From Paralichthys olivaceus (taxonomy: Eukaryota > Chordata > Actinopteri > Pleuronectiformes > Paralichthyidae), in contig NC_091107.1 of assembly GCF_024713975.1 (NCBI RefSeq), positions 14,931,501-14,995,500 on the forward strand: a stretch of DNA of 64,000 bases, in the 5' to 3' direction. The notes beneath the pieces are model-generated. The model saw only the letters and a list, made by a program, of their open reading frames with translations, was not told where the DNA came from and made no database searches. This document shows positions 46,292 through 57,600 of this stretch, piece after piece (the stretch's first letter is position 1; every line of letters begins with the position of its first letter). Position numbers and translations under genes: made by a program.

Positions 46292-49200
46292 ATGGCTGAA
46301 GACTACTACAAAACACTGGAGATAAACAGGAGCGCCACAGACACAGATATCAAAAAGGCGTAGGTCTCTCTCGTTAAAGTACAACCCTGAAAATTTGAAA
46401 CCAGTCACACTTGTTTAATATCAGGTGTTTTATTTTGCCAGATATCGACGTCTTGCGTTGAAGTTTCACCCAAAGAGCAGCAAAGAAGCAGGAAGCACAG
46501 ACAGGTTAATTCAATTAGGTGAAGCCTACGAGGTTCTCAGTGACCGTAAGTAACCAGAAGAGTGAGGCTGAGGTTGGTTTATATCGGATGTTAGCTTAGT
46601 CATTCAAGAGAGACAGAGAAAGATAGAGACAGTGAAAGAGAGACACAGAGAGAGGGACTATAGGAGGGAAAAACACAGTCAGTGACATGTGGTGAAATAA
46701 ATAAATGAATATGGGGGCAGGGAGCGGAATAAGGGGAGAAGATCTCAGTGCATGATGGGAATTTCCCCAGCAGTCTAAACCTACAGCAGCATAGCTAAGG
46801 GATGGTTCAGGACTCACCTGATCCAGAACTAGCAATAGGCTTTATCAAAAAGTAACATTTTAAGTTTAACCTTAAATTCAGAGGTGGTGTGGAGCTGGTT
46901 CCACAGGAGAGGAGCCTGGTAGCTGAAGGCTCCATCTTCCATTCTATTTTTACAGACTCTAGGAATAACAAGAGAGCCTGTACTGCGGGAGTGAAGTGAT
47001 CTATTGGGACAGTACAGAGTTATGAGCTCTTTGATATTGAAGGGCTTTGATTGTTAACAAAGACAGTATTGTGTAAACTTTACTGGAACAAATCAACTCA
47101 AAATCAGTGGTTAGAGTTACGAGTCTGTTTTAGGTTATTTAAAGAAAGTAATTTAACAGTGGTTAAAGATGAACACACAGCTAAAGTAGAATAAAACATA
47201 ACAGAAATAATTTAACAAAGAATGGCACTCAGAACATTTAAATTTGATCTTCTTTAAATGTCTTAAACGTTGTAAGATTGGACATTTTCTCATAGAATAA
47301 TTCATGGATGTTGATGAAAAAGGTCAGGGGACTGATGTTTATATGTGTGATGTGGTGCAGCGTGATTGGATTGAAGGGGAATTGGTGGAGGCATACGCTC
47401 CACTGGGTGCTTTTTCTATTTCTCTCAGGAATAAAGGAACATTTAGAAAAACACCATATATTATGCCAAAATTGAATTGTTTCTTACCAGACTCATAACA
47501 CATCCTTCCACCAAGTGTTCTGGAAATCCATTCAGCAGTTTGTGTGTAATCCTACTTACAAACAAACAAACAAACCAACAAATGGATAGGGGAGATAGCA
47601 TTACCACCTAAACAACCTCATTGCTCTTATATCAAGATGAACAAATTATTACTAATACAAAACATTACACTTCATGTCTCACATTTCACAGACTGAAGTT
47701 GGTGTAAAGAAAGATTAACTTTTAAATTACCAAAGTGTGTATAGTAAAAATTACTGTACAAGTAAAGAGTTTAGTTTGTGTATCTATAAAACTGTCCACA
47801 TTTTACCACAGTGTACTAACAGACTGTGTCAACATTTGTTTTCTTTGTTACAGCTCGGAAAAAGGCAACCTATGACAAGTTTGGTGAGGAAGGACTAAAG
47901 GGTGGGATTCCACCTGAGTTTGGCAGCGGTGGGGCCTGGTCATCTAAATATGCCTACCATGGGAATCCAGAAAAAACATTTAAACAGTTCTTTGGAGGTG
48001 ACAACCCATTTGCAGGTGAAAAAAAAGGAAACAAATGGCGTACAGTAAATATGTTTGTCAAACTTAATACCAGAAACGTTGCTCAGATTTCGTTTTGCTT
48101 AATTTATTTATCAATAGTCTTCTATACAAATGATGCACCACTTCAGTTTGGTGGCCTACAACCAGTGGTGGTGAAGACACAAGACTCCCCAATAGAGAGA
48201 GACCTTCATTTGTCCCTGGATGATCTGTTCCACGGGTGCACAAAAAAGATTAATATATATCGCAAGGTAAGAACATCTGTATGTGAGATATCCTTTTAGA
48301 TTACACAGTTTTTCAGTGGTCGAATCATTCAAACATCCAATAGTTACACTGAAAGCAACTCATGGACACAAATCAACTACTTGTTACATTTAACTAATCA
48401 TTTCTTGAACAGGTTATGAATGAGGGTGGATACACATCCAGTATCAAGGACAAGGTCCTCTCTATAGATGTCAGTCCTGGATGGAAAGAAGGCACAAGAA
48501 TTGTCTTCTCCAAAGAGGGAGATCAGGTAAAGTAACTAAACATTATTTTCTGTTGATACTTAAAACTGCTCTGAAGATTTTCAGTGCATTTGAAAAGCAT
48601 TACAGAAATCAATTTTAGTCACTTAAACTTACAATTTCTCACAATAATGTATTTCAAACAAGACCTAAGTTGAAATTTCTGATTTATCCAACTCTCTGTT
48701 GCTTCATACTAAAATCTGAATTTTCAGCAAATGGGACTATAATAAATAATCCACGTTTTTAATTGTACTGCAAGCTTGAAGTCTAGCAATATACCAATGC
48801 GAAAAGTAAATTATGGATGAGAAGCACAACACATATTCCTAAAGTTTTGGTTAGAAAAAAAAGAATACACATTTCTTATAATTATAATAATGCAACATTC
48901 CACAGATTTATACTGGATTGTTACATGATAATAACCATTATGACACATAGAGGAATCTTGGTGCAAGAAGGGTAATTGTTTATTCGATCAATCATATGGG
49001 AATTATTAGGAATTATACATTTTCTTATTACTGAAATTTATTTTTATTAAGTCTGTTTCATTTTATACTAGATTTTCAAATGCCACATTTTAACATTTTC
49101 TCTCAGTGGTGAGAAAATGTTAATGTTAATAGGTGACAGGAAACTTGCTCCAGCTTTCAAAAGCAATTTTGAAATTGTGAATAATTTAAGAACGAGGTCA

Positions 49201-50520
49201 AGACAGTAGAAAAATAAGAGTTTAATATGAACAAGTAAGAAAATTAATTTTTTGTGAAGTTTATTTAATCCTTCAGTTGTGGCATGGTGGAATTTCCAAA
49301 GGATCGCCACTAGGTGTCCTCAGAAGATCCCTCTCTAAAATCTAGTGGCACAGGCACATAGACTGCATATAAATTCAAGCACATAGACTGTATGTAAACT
49401 CAAGCATGCTGAAATGATTGTCATCCAATACTTTTTGCTTTTTAATCTGATTAAATTGCAGGGACCAAACAGCATTCCTGCAGATATTGTGTTCATTGTG
49501 CGGCAGAAGAGTCATCCTCTGTTTGAAAGACAACATGATGACCTGATCTCCAAGCTCCAAATCTCTCTGGAGATGGTGAGTCATGTAACAGTTGTTTTCA
49601 TTATCACTTAAACCTAAAGATTTGATATAAAAAAAACACTAAAACATAAAAACAACCATCTCCCACAGGCCTTGACTGGCTTCTCTGTGAATGTGCCGAC
49701 GCTAGATGGCAGGCTACTCAATATTCCCATCAACGACATAGTGCAGTAAGTGCTTTTCTATACTGGGGCCAATGTGGAAATCTGAATTATATTGTGGAAT
49801 TCAGTGTAATACTAAATTTCCTTTGTACTATTAATTTGACAATGATCTCAGATATTATTAAAGCTTGATGAATCATTTAAAGGTACAATGTGTAGAATTT
49901 TGTGATATCTAGTGATGAAATTGCATGTTGCAGCTGAACACCCCTCACCTCACACTCTCCTTCCAAACATGAAAAAGAACCTGTGGTAGCTTCAGTTGTC
50001 ATAAAAACATGGCGGCCTCTATAGAGAGGACCCCCTTGATGTAAATTTAAAGTAATACATATAAAGGGCCTTTTCTGGGGTAAAGAAAACTACAATTCAA
50101 ACAATTTAGATGAAACAAACTAGTGAAAACATCATGAGGATTATTCTACATTAAATTTCTGCCAATAGTTCCCTTTCACCTAAATCTTACACACTGGACC
50201 TTTAAATGTAAATATCAGAACTGGGAGAAATGAGAAATGAGAGAGATCAATTCAAATAGTATACATCACCCATGCAGTTAAACAGGAACATTTCTACAAG
50301 GATTTGTTTTGGCTTTGCGCCTCATCTCCATCAATAATCATTTTTCCTGTCTCTGATTTGTTGTTTCAGTTTTACATATAGAAAAGTGGTGCCTGGAGAG
50401 GGAATGCCGCTGTTCCAGGATCCTTCACAGAGAGGAGACCTCATCATTCACTTTGACATCCAGTTCCCAGAGAAGCTCTCCGCTGACAGAAAGCATCTGA
50501 TACAACAAGCTTTGAAATAA
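46292..50520 (+). CDS. dnajb13: DnaJ B13 homologue, copy 2
   Basis: A tandem duplicate of the gene at 40292, with the same eight-exon structure and length (312 aa): 46292-46359, 46442-46545, 47854-48015, 48118-48266, 48413-48526, 49462-49575, 49669-49745, 50370-50520. By hand alignment about 15 residues differ from copy 1 (near 95% identity), none a stop. Most fall in the J domain (D3E, A18T, G36S, R37K, F45L, S46I) and at the start of the first beta domain, where KIKISRR becomes KINIYRK. Asp becomes Val at the exon 3/4 join. It too has HPK instead of HPD. Large parts of introns 5 and 6 are near-identical to copy 1, so the duplication is fairly young. Intron 7 has a private MITE. The TCTCGCGAGA motif and full X-box of copy 1 are missing upstream. 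It may be functional with altered expression, or drifting. Confidence 0.9.
46768..47060 (+). repeat. Interspersed repeat in copy 2 intron 2
   Basis: Shares CCTACAGCAGCATAGCTAAG and GGAGCTGGTTCCACAGGAGA with 40980-41140. It continues further, through TAGCTGAAGGCTCC and GAGCTCTTTGATATTGAAGG. Copy 1 lacks this right part. Confidence 0.55.
47499..47610 (-). repeat. Dispersed fish repeat fragment
   Basis: CCTTCCACCAAGTGTTCTGG, CCATTCAGCAGTTTGTGTGT and AACAAACAAACAAAC form a pattern common in fish genomes. The reverse orientation of the same family appears near 38570 and 38930. Confidence 0.5.
49881..50201 (-). mobile_element. 321-bp TTAA-flanked MITE, copy 3 of 3
   Basis: In intron 7 of dnajb13 copy 2, flanked by TTAA (49877-49880 and 50202-50205). 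Copy 1 has the uninterrupted site AATTTAAATGTAAATATCAG with one TTAA (42878-42881), proving both the target duplication and insertion after the gene duplication. Sequence and length match the element at 34157, in inverse orientation. Confidence 0.88.
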
Positions 50521-50723
50521 ATACTGATCACATTTTAATACTTGTTTCTATCCTAGACTGATGATTATTGTAATCACTTTTATTTTCCATATACACCAAA
50601 GAGCAATTTGTACAACATAACATTGACACTTTGAGTCAATAAACACAAAGGAGGAAACAAAAGGCAAAGAAATCGGTAAACATAATCTCTCAGCAACAAC
50701 ATCAGCCTTCCGCCGGGCAGCAA

Positions 50724-52349
50724 TCACAGAATTGTTGTGCAGTTGTGATTTGCTGCCATCATGGCCCGTTTCAGCTGCTCGTATGTCACGAACATCACCA
50801 CGTTCCAGGAGCCCAGGCGTAAGAAAGAGGGCATGAACCTTAAGAGGAGAAAAATAGTCATATTATCATGATTTTGTTCACAGCCATTCCTTTCCTGTTC
50901 ATTTCAATCCTCATTCATCATTCAGACATCGTCCATGCGGTCAAAAATTACCCCTTATAAAAGGCAAGTGGTCCTTCTTTGGTCATCATGGTAGCAGCAC
51001 AGTTGAGGGTGCTTCTGTACTGGCCAAGAGAAGAGTTCATATATCTTGTCTTGACCACATCGACAGGCGAAGCGATGACTGTCGTGCATAACCCTGCACC
51101 GAAGGCTGATAGAAAGTGGCATGGCAGGTTGTCTGTGGAGCGAAGGCTGTAAATTAGTGTCCCAGGAAAAGAAACACTAAAATCCACTGGATTATGTTAG
51201 GTGCAGCCATTGTTTCACCTGTCAGGGGCGTGGACTTTAGAAGTGTATCCTTGATGAAGTCGTACGTCACCAGTTCTGTGCAGTTGACTGTCGCGTTCCG
51301 TACAATGTTTGGAGCTGTACCTGTGTGACGGAGTAAAATAAGCCCATTTATTGTAAGAAATTGGAGAATAATTTCAAGGATTCTCACAGCTATCATAAAA
51401 TAATCTATACCTTTCCATAGGCCACGGATGCCTTCTTCCCTAGCAATGGTCCTGTAAGCATCTATGGTGCTACAGTAGCGTCTGGCGAGCCCAGTGGACC
51501 TGGCCTGTGCCTGGAAGCGGACTTTCACCACATCTGTGGGCTGAGCTAACACAACCGCCATGGCACCTGTGGTACATCCCGCAAGCAGTCGAATGCTGAT
51601 GCCTACATCTGAACCAGAGTAGAGGGAGGTGATTTTCGCAGGACTTTCACAACTAGACGAACAATAAAAACACATTCACAGATACCTACGCTCAGAGCCT
51701 CTGGTGTAGAACTGCTTTACAGAGTCGTAGAGGCCAATGCGGACAGAGGCGAAGCTCATCTGCCTCTGGAGTCCTGCCACCAGTCCACTGTAAAGACTCC
51801 TGGGTCCTTCTGTGCGCACCATGGTACTGATGGTGCCAAACACACCTCGATACTTCACCGCTGACCCATTCCCTGCTGCTACAGACGCTATGGCCTCCCC
51901 TTGGATCTGTGCAAGGACAATGGGAAATGGATATTCAATTAAAGATAAGAAATGATAGGGTAGAGAGGGTCGTCCACCAACTAGATGGCCAGTAGTTCAA
52001 TCCCTAGCACTTCCAGTCTTGATTCCAAAGTGTCCGTGGAATGGTGTGATAGAAAACGTGATGTATGAATGTGTTTTCATGGGTGAATGTTACTTGTACT
52101 GCACAGTGTTTCCAGTGGTTGTTAAGACTGGTAAATCTCTCAGAAATACAGACAATGGCCTATACACAAAATGTTACATATATGTGCACATGTAAGCTAT
52201 ATATGTTAACTTAGTTTTTGTACCTGCAGTCGCACTTTGGCTGTGTCCAGGGGAAAGGTGAGCAGGTCAGCGATACAAGCTGCAGTTCCTGCTCCCACAA
52301 ACTTCACAGCTGCTGACGGAGGCACATCAGCAGGTTCAAATCCAACCAT
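50724..52349 (-). CDS. ucp2: Uncoupling protein 2, outer copy B
   Basis: Full-length UCP2 of 312 aa. Coding exons in order: 52349-52224, 51906-51690, 51608-51411, 51320-51219, 51132-50952, 50838-50724. It begins [20 protein letters not shown]. All three carrier signatures are intact (PLDTAK, PTDVVK, PVDVVK), as is the C-terminal [20 protein letters not shown]; the tail ends NHNCTTIL. Exon lengths equal those of copy A except the last. It differs from copy A at about eleven residues plus the tail, mostly where copy A departs from the family, so copy B is the better candidate for the working gene. A noncoding 5' exon with good splice sites lies upstream. The stop is 203 bases from the stop of dnajb13 copy 2, tail to tail. 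Confidence 0.94.
51957..52157. repeat. SINE-like insertion in copy B intron 1
   Basis: GTAGTTCAATCCCTAGCACT resembles a tRNA-type B box. It is followed by TGAATGTTACTTGTACTGCA and GTTAAGACTGGTAAA, words of a common fish repeat. Copy A intron 1 lacks it (continuous AAGAGGGCCTATACATAAC). Confidence 0.5.
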
Positions 52350-52421
52350 TTTCCAGAATTATTTTGATCAACACAAGGACAGAAGATTGACTTTTGTTGA
52401 CGGGACAAGAAGCTCCTCAAT
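52350..52421 (-). promoter_or_regulatory. ucp2: ucp2 copy B 5'UTR with acceptor
   Basis: On the minus strand TTTTTTTGCAG/ATTGAGG forms a strong acceptor, so the first coding exon of copy B probably starts at 52421. The last 40 or so bases before the ATG are shared with copy A; the acceptor is not. Confidence 0.6.
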
Positions 52422-52707
52422 CTGCAAAAAAACACCACATTGCATCCAAAGGTTATTGTATTCCACAAGCACCTTGGCAAAGTTAAGTCATTAGAATAAC
52501 AAAATATACAATAGAACATTTTATACTTGATTCTAGGTCTCGTACTTAACTCTGTACACGATAAACCAAATAGTTGTCTCATGGAACATGCTAATTAAGT
52601 AAAAGGGATATTCTTAATAGTGTTATTGATGCTTAAAGTGAGACAGCTGCAGACAACACATGGATGCATCAACTCATTGAAATTTAACTTTTCTAATAGA
52701 TTCTTAC

Positions 52708-52780
52708 CTTTTAGGACAAAAACGTCTGAGATCAGGATTCTCTAAACGTGTCCCTCTGGCTGAACTTTGTCCCAGCTATA
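52708..52780 (-). other. ucp2: Probable ucp2 noncoding first exon
   Basis: On the minus strand CCTAAAAG/GTAAGAATC is a consensus donor, 287 bases upstream of the acceptor at 52421. Vertebrate UCP2 genes usually begin with noncoding exons. The 5' end of this exon is not determined. Confidence 0.45.
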
Positions 52781-53739
52781 AACTGATGTCCATGATTTTC
52801 CATAGAAAATTGTTCTATAGTGATTGGTCTTAAGATCATACTCCAAATCCTGGTAAAACACATACTAGTTAACATAGAAATGGAACAAAGTATTAACAAA
52901 AATAACACTGTCCTGAAATGAAAAAACATCATATTTGAGATTGTACCGTGATTTGATTCAGATGTCGAGCAGCCTGGTAAAATGCAGAGAATCTTGAAGT
53001 GAAAAGATCAAAATGAATAACGAGAACTGACGCCTGGACAGGATGCAGACATGTGGGGAAGAGAAACACCTCTTTAAATACTACTGTGATGCTGTTACAT
53101 CACTGCATGTGTTGCTGCTGCAGCCCCACCCCCACTGTATCTATGGGCTGCCTACTGGTCCCATGGGCCGACTGTAAACCTGTCTGTGTGACAAACAGCC
53201 TGTGGCTTGGTTTGCCTGATTTATCTTTTGTCTCCTTGGGTTTATAATCAAGCTCCCAGATTGTGTCCTCAGACCAACAACAACATCACAACAAAGATTA
53301 CAAACCTGAGTTGTGATCAATAAGACAGGCTGAATATTTTTGAGAAATAACCATTTTATGAAAATAAATGATGTAGGACAAAATTTGATTTTCTTACTTG
53401 CTTAAAATAATTTGGTTAAGTGCAGCATCTGTGTAAAGGTTTGTACTTACAGCACAGCAAGCTCAGACTTGTAGAGTGCTGAGTCATGCTGAAAACACAA
53501 GAACATATAAGAACACTTGTACGTTGCCCAGCAAATTAGATCCGTATGTTCGGAACCATTAACATATACGACTGCTCTTCGTTGAAATGTCCTGTTCATG
53601 CCCTTTTGTTGCTGCACTGATAGAAGTGGTGTAACACTGAACTGTGTTTTTGAAAATAAATTCACAAACGGCATAGTTTGTATAAATCAATAAAGGGGAA
53701 TGTACACAAACATGTTTCCATGATAGAGCTCTGTAAAGC

Positions 53740-53990
53740 AATGCAACATAAGGTTAAAGGTTTGTGAAGTCGTATAGATTCTGGTTCTTATTTGGATCTT
53801 CACCATATTGTTCACACTCTCAAACACTTTCATCAAGATCAAAATGTTTGAAAACACCCTAAATTTCAAAATGTTCAAGTAAGTGTAAAAGATCCATCCC
53901 CTGATCTGGATCCGCACCAAAATTGAATGGGCTCTGTGTTGATCCATACCACATTGTTCCACCAAGTTTTGTTCTGTTCTGTCCATACCA
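53740..53990 (-). repeat. Dispersed fish repeat fragment
   Basis: Words such as GATCTGGATCCGCACCAAAA, TTGATCCATACCACATTGTT and CCACCAAGTTTTGTTCTG belong to the same common fish repeat type as the fragment at 47499. Confidence 0.5.
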
Positions 53991-54058
53991 CAACCATAGT
54001 GAGGACATTTCGGCTCGTCCTCACAATTTCAATGGCTTGTCTGAGGGTTGAGACTTAG

Positions 54059-54083
54059 TTTTAGGGTTAGGGTTATGGTTAGG
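54059..54083 (+). repeat. Short telomere-like tract
   Basis: Two exact TTAGGG units and two altered ones. Too short to indicate a former telomere; probably part of an interspersed repeat. Confidence 0.5.
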
Positions 54084-54086
54084 CAT

Positions 54087-54792
54087 TTAGCACCCAGACC
54101 TGGGTGCATGTACATCTTGGAGCCCAGTTGGGATCCCTCTCTTGATCCAGAGCCATTGGCTGCAGCGTTCTTCAGTGTGTGATGCTTCTTTTATGGTCTG
54201 GTGCAGGGCTTGTCCCTGGATCCCTAGATCTTTGAACAACCTGATGGTGGATGTTGCAAGGAAACCCCGGCAGCCAACCTCCACAGGGCAAACTATTGCT
54301 TTCCGTGAGAAAATGAAGTCACAGGTTGTTCTAAGCAGAAAGTTAATCCTGCTTGCTTCCATTCACCACAGGTACTTCCAGTTGATCTGTCTTTTCTCTA
54401 TGCTCTCCCATTTCATTCACTGCCATTTCTCACAGAGGAGTTGATCATTCTCTCCATGTTCTCAACTCTTGTGATAGGAACGTCAAATATACTGTAAGTG
54501 GTCACATCAGTAGGGGTAACAGGCCAAACTGTAAGCACCAGAGCTTTAGTTTGCCAGGAAGCATGGACTGGTTCTTGAGGCCACTGTTAACATCCTGCTT
54601 CAGTTGCTGGACCTGCTTGTAGTGTGTGATGCTTGCATCATAGCATTGTCCAAGGCTTTTTATGGGTATATTAGACACTGTTGTAATGGGTTCTCCATTA
54701 ATGTAGAACATATGGTCTGATCTGTTTCCTTTGCTTATTGAGATGCTTCTTGAGAAATTTAAATACTTTGCACAACCCTGCTTAAATCCCAA
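54087..54792 (-). mobile_element. Decayed reverse transcriptase fragment
   Basis: Two minus-strand open frames in the expected order: 54792-54502 with INGEPITTVSNIPIKSLGQC and LPGKLKLWCLQFGLLPLL, then 54362-54087 with MEASRINFLLRTTCD and CPVEVGCRGF. These phrases recur in fish retroelement polyproteins, probably non-LTR. A large internal part is missing and the frame is broken, so it is a dead fragment. Confidence 0.7.
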
Positions 54793-55503
54793 GAATCTTC
54801 ACTTTCTGTTGACAACTTTCAGCATTTTATCAAGCAGACTGATTCATCCAACCATCCCATGCAGATGAATTTTACTCACACTAGTTAGGAGTTTTTAGTT
54901 AAAAGATAGACTGAGAAATTAAAAACTGGCGCTTTATTTTTTTTTTCATTTCAATATCATGTATAATATATTCTATTCATATGACTTATCGACCAGCGAT
55001 ACATCACATTATTTACAAAAAGCAGCACATAGATGAACCTACAAATTCCTGACTACATGCAGAATATATAAGGGTTAACATTGTAAACAGTCCACAAGAA
55101 GACAAAGTAAAGGACATAGACATAATTACTGTTGAGGTCAAATATTGTCTGATCCAGTTTCTCTGTTTCTTTCATGGAAAACCTGCCCTGAATGCAGATA
55201 CAGTTCATTCTTGTAAACATGAAAATACATCTTCAAAGCGGGGTGCTGGTGTGCCCACAGTGTCCCTGGTGATTCAGGAGTTTGATGAGTCACTGCTTCC
55301 TTCCATTGGTCTTCATAAAACATGAGCTCTTATGCATCAGCATCTCCTCTGAGCCACTTCAGTAATGTGACCTAGGACTCCCGGCTCTTTTTTTGTATTT
55401 GAAGATCTCCTTTTCCAACAATGGGTCACCACTGGTCTCAGCTGCACTGTGGTAATGGCAAGGCCTTTGTGTCTCTGCAACCTTGAAATCTAATGAGCTG
55501 AGG

Positions 55504-56941
55504 TCAAAAAGGCGACTCCCAGCAGGTCTGTGCCCTGGTCATTCCTCGCTTAATCTGTTCATACGACACAAACATCACGATGTTCCAAGACCCCAGTCGC
55601 AAGAAAGAAGGCGTGAACCTGAAGGAGGCAAATGAAAGAGAAGTTAACAAGTGTTGCCGGGATATTTTACTGTTGTGTGGTTCACTGTTCGGTTAGCGTG
55701 TCTTTACCCTTTATAAAAAGCTTTGGGTCCTTCATTTCTCAGCATGGTGAGAGCACAGTTGATCGCGCTGCTGTACAGGCCAACTCCTGAGTTCATGAAG
55801 CGTGTTTTGACCACATCCACAGGAGAGGCCACAACTGTTGTGCAGAAACCTGCACTAAAGGCAGCTGTGAAGTGGCAGGGCAGGTTGTCTGCAGGGGAAC
55901 AGAAGCGAAACCACATTTTTCCTCAATACATTTTGTTATTTTATCTTGATTGCAAAATAAGTTACAATGCTTGGAACGATATGATCTGCACTTTCTACGC
56001 TAAGTCATTTTGTTTTGGCTCACCTGTCATTAGATCATACTTCAGGATGAGTTCCTTGATCATGTCATAGGTCACCAGCTCTGCACAGTTTACAATGGCG
56101 TTACGAGTGATGTTGGGCATGCAGCCTGGAAGAAAGCAGCACAGGATGATTAAAAAAACAGGAAGTTACACGTTAAGCAATAACTAAAAAAGCACTTTTC
56201 TATTTGAAGCAGTACCTCTCCAAAGGCCCCTTATTCCCTCATCTCGCGCAATTGTCCTGTAGGCATCCAGGGTGCTGTTGTACCTCCTGCCACCATCAGC
56301 CAGTCGTACCTGGGCTTGGAAACGCACCTTCACCACATCTGTTGGTTGGGCAAAAGCCACAGCCATGGCTCCTGTGGTGCAGCCTGCCATGAGCCGAGTT
56401 ACAATCCCAGCGCCTGAGCAGAATACATCAGTCAAATTGAAGCAATAGAAACAACCTCGATCATATATAACTCAATGATGTTCAGGTTATGATACGCACT
56501 CTCAGTGCCTCGTGTGTAAAACTGCTTCATGGAGTCATAAAGGCCGATTCGGACAGAGGCGAAGCTCATCTGCCTCTGGAGTCCTGCCACCAGGCCGTTG
56601 TAAAGACTCCTGGGCCCCTCTGTGCGCACCATGGTCATGATGGTGCCAAACACTCCTCGGTACTTTGTCGCACAGGCCCCTTCGATTTTACTAGCCTCTC
56701 CCTGAATCTGGGATGAGATGACATTGAAGGATTCTCAGCGGTAGGTTAAAAAAGTACAGACAAAATGAATGTCAGGACATGTCAAGTCCTTTTTTAGCTT
56801 TGTTCAGCTCACCTGTAGTCTGACTTTGGCAGTATCCAAGGGAAAGGTGACAAGGTCAGCGATGCAAGCGGCAGTGCCTGCTCCGAAGAATTTAACTGCC
56901 GGAGAGGGCACCATGACGTCCATGGGTTTCGTGCCAACCAT
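55504..56941 (-). CDS. ucp3: Uncoupling protein 3
   Basis: A UCP2/3-type mitochondrial carrier of 310 aa (human UCP3 312). Coding exons in order: 56941-56813, 56707-56500, 56413-56216, 56125-56024, 55888-55708, 55618-55504. It begins [20 protein letters not shown]. All three signatures are intact (PLDTAK, PTDVVK, PVDVVK). Exon 6 reads [12 protein letters not shown], and the protein ends WESPF, close to the RESPF end of mammalian UCP3, while UCP2 ends differently; this and the position next to ucp2 decide the name. Internal exon sizes equal those of the ucp2 copies except exon 2, nine bases shorter. An in-frame extension upstream of the ATG is read as noncoding. The gene is compact, with introns under 300 bp. 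Confidence 0.93.
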
Positions 56942-57544
56942 TTCTACACCTGCTCTGATGAGACAAATGGAAAAATCTGCTCTTTGCCCAAGACCTCTAA
57001 GTATATGACATCCCATAGACTCACAATTACTCAGCTCAGCAAGACAGACACACACAGAATATAACTTTTCATGTGTTCTCACAAAAAATCCCTTTTGTTT
57101 GTTCTGATGTTTACATTTAATGGTGCTAAAATCTGATCGTAGAGGTAATATCTAGGGAGTTGGGTGTATTGTGGTGCTTATTATTGTGCAAACCTAGAAA
57201 TTAAGAGTTTTGAAAATTAATCTTTGGAAGTGGTTCTGTTGTGGAAATGTCTGGGTCCATATGCTTTATTTGAAGTAAGCCAGCCAGCACTACCACTCAC
57301 TGTCAAAGCAAGCATTAATCTCTAACTGGTGATGGAAGAAGAGTTTTTGTTTTTGCAAGAAGTCTTTTTGTGATGACTGAATAAATTGTTATACTTCAAA
57401 GATACAGGAAACAGACATCCTGATATCATTTAATCCTTTTATACAAATACTTTATATAAAACATGTTTTGTTGATATTATAAATAATATTCATTCAAGTG
57501 ACATAAGTTGAGAACTCGGAAAAACAAAATCACTGTTATTTTAC

Positions 57545-57600
57545 CTTAGTATCTTTCCAGGGAAGTTGCAACCCAACACAGTGGAGAGAGTATAGAATCC
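57545..57600 (-). promoter_or_regulatory. ucp3: Possible ucp3 noncoding first exon
   Basis: On the minus strand GATACTAAG/GTAAAATAAC is a plausible donor. A CATAAAGG box (TATA-like) lies about 55 bases upstream of it. A matching acceptor, CTCATCAG, occurs shortly before the ucp3 ATG. It is offered only as a candidate. Confidence 0.3.

Larger units (their letters stand above)
52781..55503. other. ucp2-ucp3 spacer with retroelement debris
   Basis: No host coding exon is seen. It holds ucp2 upstream DNA, a dispersed repeat at 53740-53990, telomere-like TTAGGG words and a decayed reverse transcriptase fragment. The right end is probably ucp3 3'UTR. Confidence 0.55.

Noticed and set aside
54059-54083. 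Interstitial telomere as a sign of chromosome fusion
   Set aside because: Only two exact TTAGGG units; the surrounding sequence looks like interspersed repeat.
56942-57082. In-frame N-terminal extension of ucp3
   Set aside because: The family start MVG fits at 56941, and the extension has no similarity to carriers and contains a probable acceptor.
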